Shown here: piece after piece, positions 60,748 to 64,000 of the stretch | Numbering within the stretch: the stretch's first letter is position 1 | How the letters are laid out: each line of letters starts with the position of its first letter | Origin: Pseudorhodoferax aquiterrae | GTDB taxonomy: Bacteria > Pseudomonadota > Gammaproteobacteria > Burkholderiales > Burkholderiaceae_C | Reading direction: 5' to 3' | Assembly (NCBI RefSeq): GCF_014652235.1 | Contig: NZ_BMYK01000022.1 | Span: 1 to 64,000, forward strand | DNA: 64,000 nucleotides | Notes under the pieces: generated by a model | What the model was told of the DNA's origin: nothing | Seen by the model: only the letters and a program-made list of their open reading frames with translations | The model's database searches: none | Program-made: the position numbers and the translations under genes

Positions 60748-63099
60748 TCAGATCGTGCGGCTGTAGGGGCCGTCGTTGCCGACCTGGATCATGTCCTCGG
60801 GCCGCGTGACCTTCTCGGCCTCGGACATCGGCTGGCCCTCGGCCACGCAGTCGGCGAAGTAGCTGACCTTGCCGTTCTCGTCCTCGACTTCCACGAGCCC
60901 GTGGATGTCGGTCTCGAAGCCCGGGCACAGCAGGTTGAACTCGCGCGAGAACTTGAGGTAGTCGACGATCTTCTTGTTGAAGACCTCGCCCGGGATCAGC
61001 AGCGGGATGCCGGGCGGGTACGGCGTGACCAGGCTGGTCGTGATGCGGCCCTCGAGCTCGTCGATCGGCACGCGCTGGGTCTTGCGGTGCGCGATGTGGG
61101 CGTAGGCATCGCTGGGCTTCATCGCGGGCGTGAGGTCCGACAGATACATCTCGGTCGTGAGGCGTGCGATGTCGTACTTGGCGTAGAGCTGGTGCACGTG
61201 CTGGCACAGGTCGCGCAGACCCATGCGCTCGTAGCGGCGGTGCTGCTGGCAGAACTCCGGCATGATGCGCCACATCGGCTGGTTCTTGGCGTAGTCGTCC
61301 TTGAACTGCTGCAGCGCCGCCAGCATGGTGTTCCACCGGCCCTTGGTGATGCCGATCGTGAACATGATGAAGAAGCTGTACAGCCCGGTCTTCTCCACGA
61401 TGATGCCGTGCTCGGACAGGTACTTGGTCACGATGCTGGCCGGGATGCCCTCGGCGGCGAACTTGCCGTCCAGGTCCAGGCCCGGCGTCACGATGGTGGA
61501 CTTGATCGGGTCCAGCATGTTGAAGCCATCGGCCAGATCGCCGAAGCCGTGCCACTTGGCGGCCGCAGCGTCCTTGATGATCCAGTCGTCGGCCGTGCCC
61601 ACGCCCTCCTCGACCAGGGCGTCCGGACCCCAGACCTTGAACCACCACTCGTCGGCGCCGAACTCGCGCTCGACCTGGCGCATGGCGCGGCGGAAGTCCA
61701 GCGCCTCCAGGATGCTCTCTTCCACGAGCGCGGTGCCGCCGGGCGGCTCCATCATCGCGGCCGCCACGTCGCAGCTGGCGATGATGGCGTACTGCGGGCT
61801 GGTCGAGGTGTGCATCAGGAACGCCTCGTTGAACAGGTGTCGGTCCAGCTTGCGGTGCTGCGAGTCCTGCACCAGCACATGGCTGGCCTGGCTGATGCCG
61901 GCCAGCAGCTTGTGCGTGGACTGGGTGGCGAACACCAGCGACTCCTTGGGCCGCGCGCGGCGCTTGCCCATGGCGTGGTAGGCGCCGTAGAAGGGGTGGA
62001 AGGCCGCGTGCGGCAGCCAGGCCTCGTCGAAGTGCAGCGTGTCGACGTAGCCGTCCAAGAGGCCCTTGATGGTCTCGGTGTTGTAGAGCACGCCGTCGTA
62101 GGTGGACTGCGTGACCGTCATCACGCGCGGCTTGACGGTCTCGGCGTCCACGCCGGCCAGCAGCGGGTTGGCGCGGATCTTCTCCTTGATCGCCGCCGGC
62201 TCGAACTCGCTCTTCGGGATCGGGCCGATGATGCCGTAGTGGTTGCGCGTGGGCTTCATGAACACCGGCACGGCGCCCGTCATGATGATGGCGTGCAGGA
62301 TGGACTTGTGGCAGTTGCGGTCCACCACCACCACGTCGCCCGGCGCCACCGTGTGGTGCCAGACCATCTTGTTGGACGTGCTCGTGCCGTTGGTCACGAA
62401 GAAGCAGTGGTCGGCATTGAAGATGCGCGCGGCGTTGCGCTCGCTCTCGGCCACCGGGCCGGTGTGGTCCAGCAGTTGGCCCAGTTCCTCCACCGCGTTG
62501 CAGACGTCGGCGCGCAGCATGTTCTCGCCGAAGAACTGGTGGAACATCTGGCCCACCGGGCTCTTGAGGAAGGCCACGCCGCCCGAGTGGCCCGGGCAGT
62601 GCCAGGAGTAGGAACCGTCCTCGGCGTAGTCCAGCAGCGCCTTGAAGAACGGCGGCTGCACGCCTTCCAGGTAGCTCTTGGCCTCGCGGATGATGTGGCG
62701 CGCCACGAACTCCGGCGTGTCCTCGAACATGTGGATGAAGCCGTGCAGCTCGCGCAGGATGTCGTTGGGCATGTGCCGCGAGGTCTTGGTCTCGCCGTAC
62801 ACGTAGATCGGCACGTCCAGGTTCTTGCGCCGCACTTCCTCGATGAACTTGCGCAGGTTCAGCACCGCGGGGTCGAGGTCGGGGCCGGCGCTGAACTCCT
62901 CGTCGTCGATGGACAGGATGAAGGCGCTGGCGCGGCTTTGCTGCTGGGCGAACTGCGAGAGGTCGCCGTAGCTCGTCACGCCCAGCACCTCGAAGCCCTC
63001 GCTTTCGATGGCCTGGGCGAGCGCGCGGATACCCAGGCCGGAGGTGTTCTCCGAGCGGTAGTCCTCGTCGATGATGACGATGGGAAAGCGAAACTTCAT
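60748..63099 (-). CDS. Ornithine/lysine/arginine decarboxylase, fold-type I
   Basis: This 783-residue PLP enzyme has an N-terminal response-regulator-like wing (PIVIIDEDYRSENTSGLG), the catalytic domain with the PLP lysine in ATQSTHKLLAGISQ, the SWHCPGHSGGVAF start motif and the aspartate of TLHFDEAWLPHAAF, and a C-terminal domain. It converts a basic amino acid into a polyamine or diamine; which of ornithine, lysine or arginine is not decided by sequence alone. GGAG precedes the ATG at 63099. It converges with the ligase gene with 3 bp between stops. Confidence 0.92.
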   Translation of the reverse strand: MKFRFPIVIIDEDYRSENTSGLGIRALAQAIESEGFEVLGVTSYGDLSQFAQQQSRASAFILSIDDEEFSAGPDLDPAVLNLRKFIEEVRRKNLDVPIYVYGETKTSRHMPNDILRELHGFIHMFEDTPEFVARHIIREAKSYLEGVQPPFFKALLDYAEDGSYSWHCPGHSGGVAFLKSPVGQMFHQFFGENMLRADVCNAVEELGQLLDHTGPVAESERNAARIFNADHCFFVTNGTSTSNKMVWHHTVAPGDVVVVDRNCHKSILHAIIMTGAVPVFMKPTRNHYGIIGPIPKSEFEPAAIKEKIRANPLLAGVDAETVKPRVMTVTQSTYDGVLYNTETIKGLLDGYVDTLHFDEAWLPHAAFHPFYGAYHAMGKRRARPKESLVFATQSTHKLLAGISQASHVLVQDSQHRKLDRHLFNEAFLMHTSTSPQYAIIASCDVAAAMMEPPGGTALVEESILEALDFRRAMRQVEREFGADEWWFKVWGPDALVEEGVGTADDWIIKDAAAAKWHGFGDLADGFNMLDPIKSTIVTPGLDLDGKFAAEGIPASIVTKYLSEHGIIVEKTGLYSFFIMFTIGITKGRWNTMLAALQQFKDDYAKNQPMWRIMPEFCQQHRRYERMGLRDLCQHVHQLYAKYDIARLTTEMYLSDLTPAMKPSDAYAHIAHRKTQRVPIDELEGRITTSLVTPYPPGIPLLIPGEVFNKKIVDYLKFSREFNLLCPGFETDIHGLVEVEDENGKVSYFADCVAEGQPMSEAEKVTRPEDMIQVGNDGPYSRTI

Positions 63100-63221
63100 G
63101 GGCAGCTCCGGGCCAGGCGGAAATGGAAAGGCGCGAAGTGTACGGACATTGGATGACCGCACGGTGGGGCGGCGGTTCTTTTGACCCACAATGCGGCGCA
63201 ACGCAACGAGGGAGCCTGCCC

Positions 63222-63653
63222 ATGGGCATTGCCGATACGACCTTCTGGTGGCTGCTGGCCGGCGCCTGCATCGTGCTGGAGCTGGTCACGGGCACCTTCT
63301 ACCTGCTGATGCTGGCGCTGGGCTTCGTCGCCGCGGCGCTGGCCGCCTACCTGGGCCTGGCCCTGCCCGGGCAGATCGCCACGGCCGCCATCGCCGGCGG
63401 TGGCGCGGTGGCCATCTGGTATGCCGTGCGCAGCGCACGCGGCCGCAAGGACCGCGCCAGCGGCAACCCGGACCTGAACCTGGACATCGGCGAGACGCTG
63501 ACTGTGGACCGCTGGAACCCGGACGGCACCGCCTCCGTACACTACCGCGGCGCGCGCTGGACCGTGGTGCAGCGCGCGGCGCAGCCGCCGGTGGCAGGCA
63601 CCTACCGCGTGGTCGGTGTGGTCGGCAACCGGCTCATGGTCGACAAGGCCTGA
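63222..63653 (+). CDS. NfeD-like membrane protein
   Basis: This 143-residue protein has three membrane helices (about 5-25, 28-48 and 52-70) and a C-terminal OB-like NfeD domain (LDIGETLTVDRWNPDGTASVHYRGARW is one continuous segment, residues 86-112). GAGGGAGCC precedes the ATG at 63222. It lies 32 bp before a stomatin-like gene, the usual NfeD-SPFH pairing, and the two probably form a membrane scaffold or quality-control complex. Confidence 0.92.
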   Translation: MGIADTTFWWLLAGACIVLELVTGTFYLLMLALGFVAAALAAYLGLALPGQIATAAIAGGGAVAIWYAVRSARGRKDRASGNPDLNLDIGETLTVDRWNPDGTASVHYRGARWTVVQRAAQPPVAGTYRVVGVVGNRLMVDKA

Positions 63654-63685
63654 AACCCTCTCACCCCAACGCAGGAGATTCGCGG

Positions 63686-64000
63686 ATGGAAGTCGCCATC
63701 GTTCTATTGGTCATCGCCGCGGTGTTCGTCTCGCAGTCGATCAAGGTCGTGCCGCAGCAGAACGCCTGGGTCGTCGAGCGGCTCGGCAAGTACCACAGCA
63801 CGCTGTCGCCGGGCCTGAACTTCCTGCTGCCCTTCGTCGACAAGGTGGCCTACAAGCACAGCCTCAAGGAAGTGCCGCTGGACGTGCCCAGCCAGGTCTG
63901 CATCACGCGCGACAACACCCAGCTGCAGGTCGACGGCATCCTGTACCTGCAGGTGACCGACCCGATGCGCGCGAGCTACGGCTCGTCCAACTACCTGATG
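63686..64000 (+). CDS. SPFH/stomatin-like protein (QmcA-like), truncated by the window end
   Basis: The 105 residues present start with one hydrophobic helix (MEVAIVLLVIAAVFVSQSI), followed by the SPFH domain start (VVPQQNAWVVERLGKYHSTL, then SPGLNFLLPFVDKVAYKH). AGGAG lies about 9 bases before the ATG. The gene runs off the right edge. Stomatin-like proteins form large oligomers on the inner membrane and are linked to FtsH control. It partners with the upstream NfeD gene. Confidence 0.93.
   Translation, partial: MEVAIVLLVIAAVFVSQSIKVVPQQNAWVVERLGKYHSTLSPGLNFLLPFVDKVAYKHSLKEVPLDVPSQVCITRDNTQLQVDGILYLQVTDPMRASYGSSNYLM

Overview
The window is chromosomal DNA of a high-GC betaproteobacterium, most likely Burkholderiales and probably family Comamonadaceae. 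The evidence is the strong G/C third-position bias, three orphan Bug-type (TctC) solute receptors, the rimP-nusA-infB-rbfA-truB-typA order, a Yej transporter beside fabI, and AtuA/AtuA_C genes without other terpene genes. The genus cannot be fixed from the sequence alone. No rRNA, tRNA, CRISPR array, transposase or prophage gene was seen. Coding density is very high, many genes overlap by ATGA or GTGA, and no stretch over 300 bp lacks a gene.

Layout. 1-9560: acyl-CoA catabolism genes (enoyl-CoA hydratase, NDP-forming acyl-CoA synthetase, AtuA plus AtuA_C, type III CoA transferase, two Bug receptors), with a secreted M28 peptidase on the opposite strand. 9735-11210: MASE1-GGDEF cyclase. 11244-13669: iron-regulated DUF3649/PepSY/DUF3325 operon behind a Fur-like box. 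13749-18613: stress functions (1-Cys peroxiredoxin, old yellow enzyme with a LysR regulator, OsmC, UspA, small unknowns). 18759-21717: alkylation repair (Ada-AlkA fusion, Ogt) and a DMT exporter. 21771-23882: lipoprotein gamma-glutamyltransferase with a sigma-54 promoter and a strong terminator. 23896-25841: LysR and argC. 25863-27815: chemoreceptor. 27865-32765: cell-envelope island in which PAP2 phosphatase and EptA diverge from a PmrA/PmrB-like two-component system and DgkA, around a perfect CTTAAG-N5-CTTAAG box. 34397-39398: IclR regulator divergent from Bug receptor, acyl-CoA synthetase, citrate-synthase-like lyase and SDR, a candidate uncharacterised catabolic pathway. 39405-44765: C4-dicarboxylate uptake (DctA with a sigma-54 promoter, DctB/DctD). 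44853-53458: translation/transcription core operon (typA, truB, rbfA, infB, nusA, rimP). 53477-59032: YejABEF peptide ABC importer. 59124-60744: fabI and a secreted ATP-dependent DNA ligase. 60748-64000: ornithine/lysine/arginine decarboxylase, NfeD and the start of a stomatin-like protein.

The most noteworthy non-coding signals are a two-copy intergenic repeat (1-113 and 34172-34400) bounded by 21-bp inverted termini and touching the adjacent coding ends, the PmrA box, two sigma-54 promoters, and several palindromic operators between divergent genes. The best candidates for new biology are the IclR/Bug/ligase/lyase/SDR locus, whose lyase lacks the usual catalytic aspartate of the citrate synthase fold, and the AtuA/AtuA_C locus, which lacks the carboxylase genes of the known pathway.
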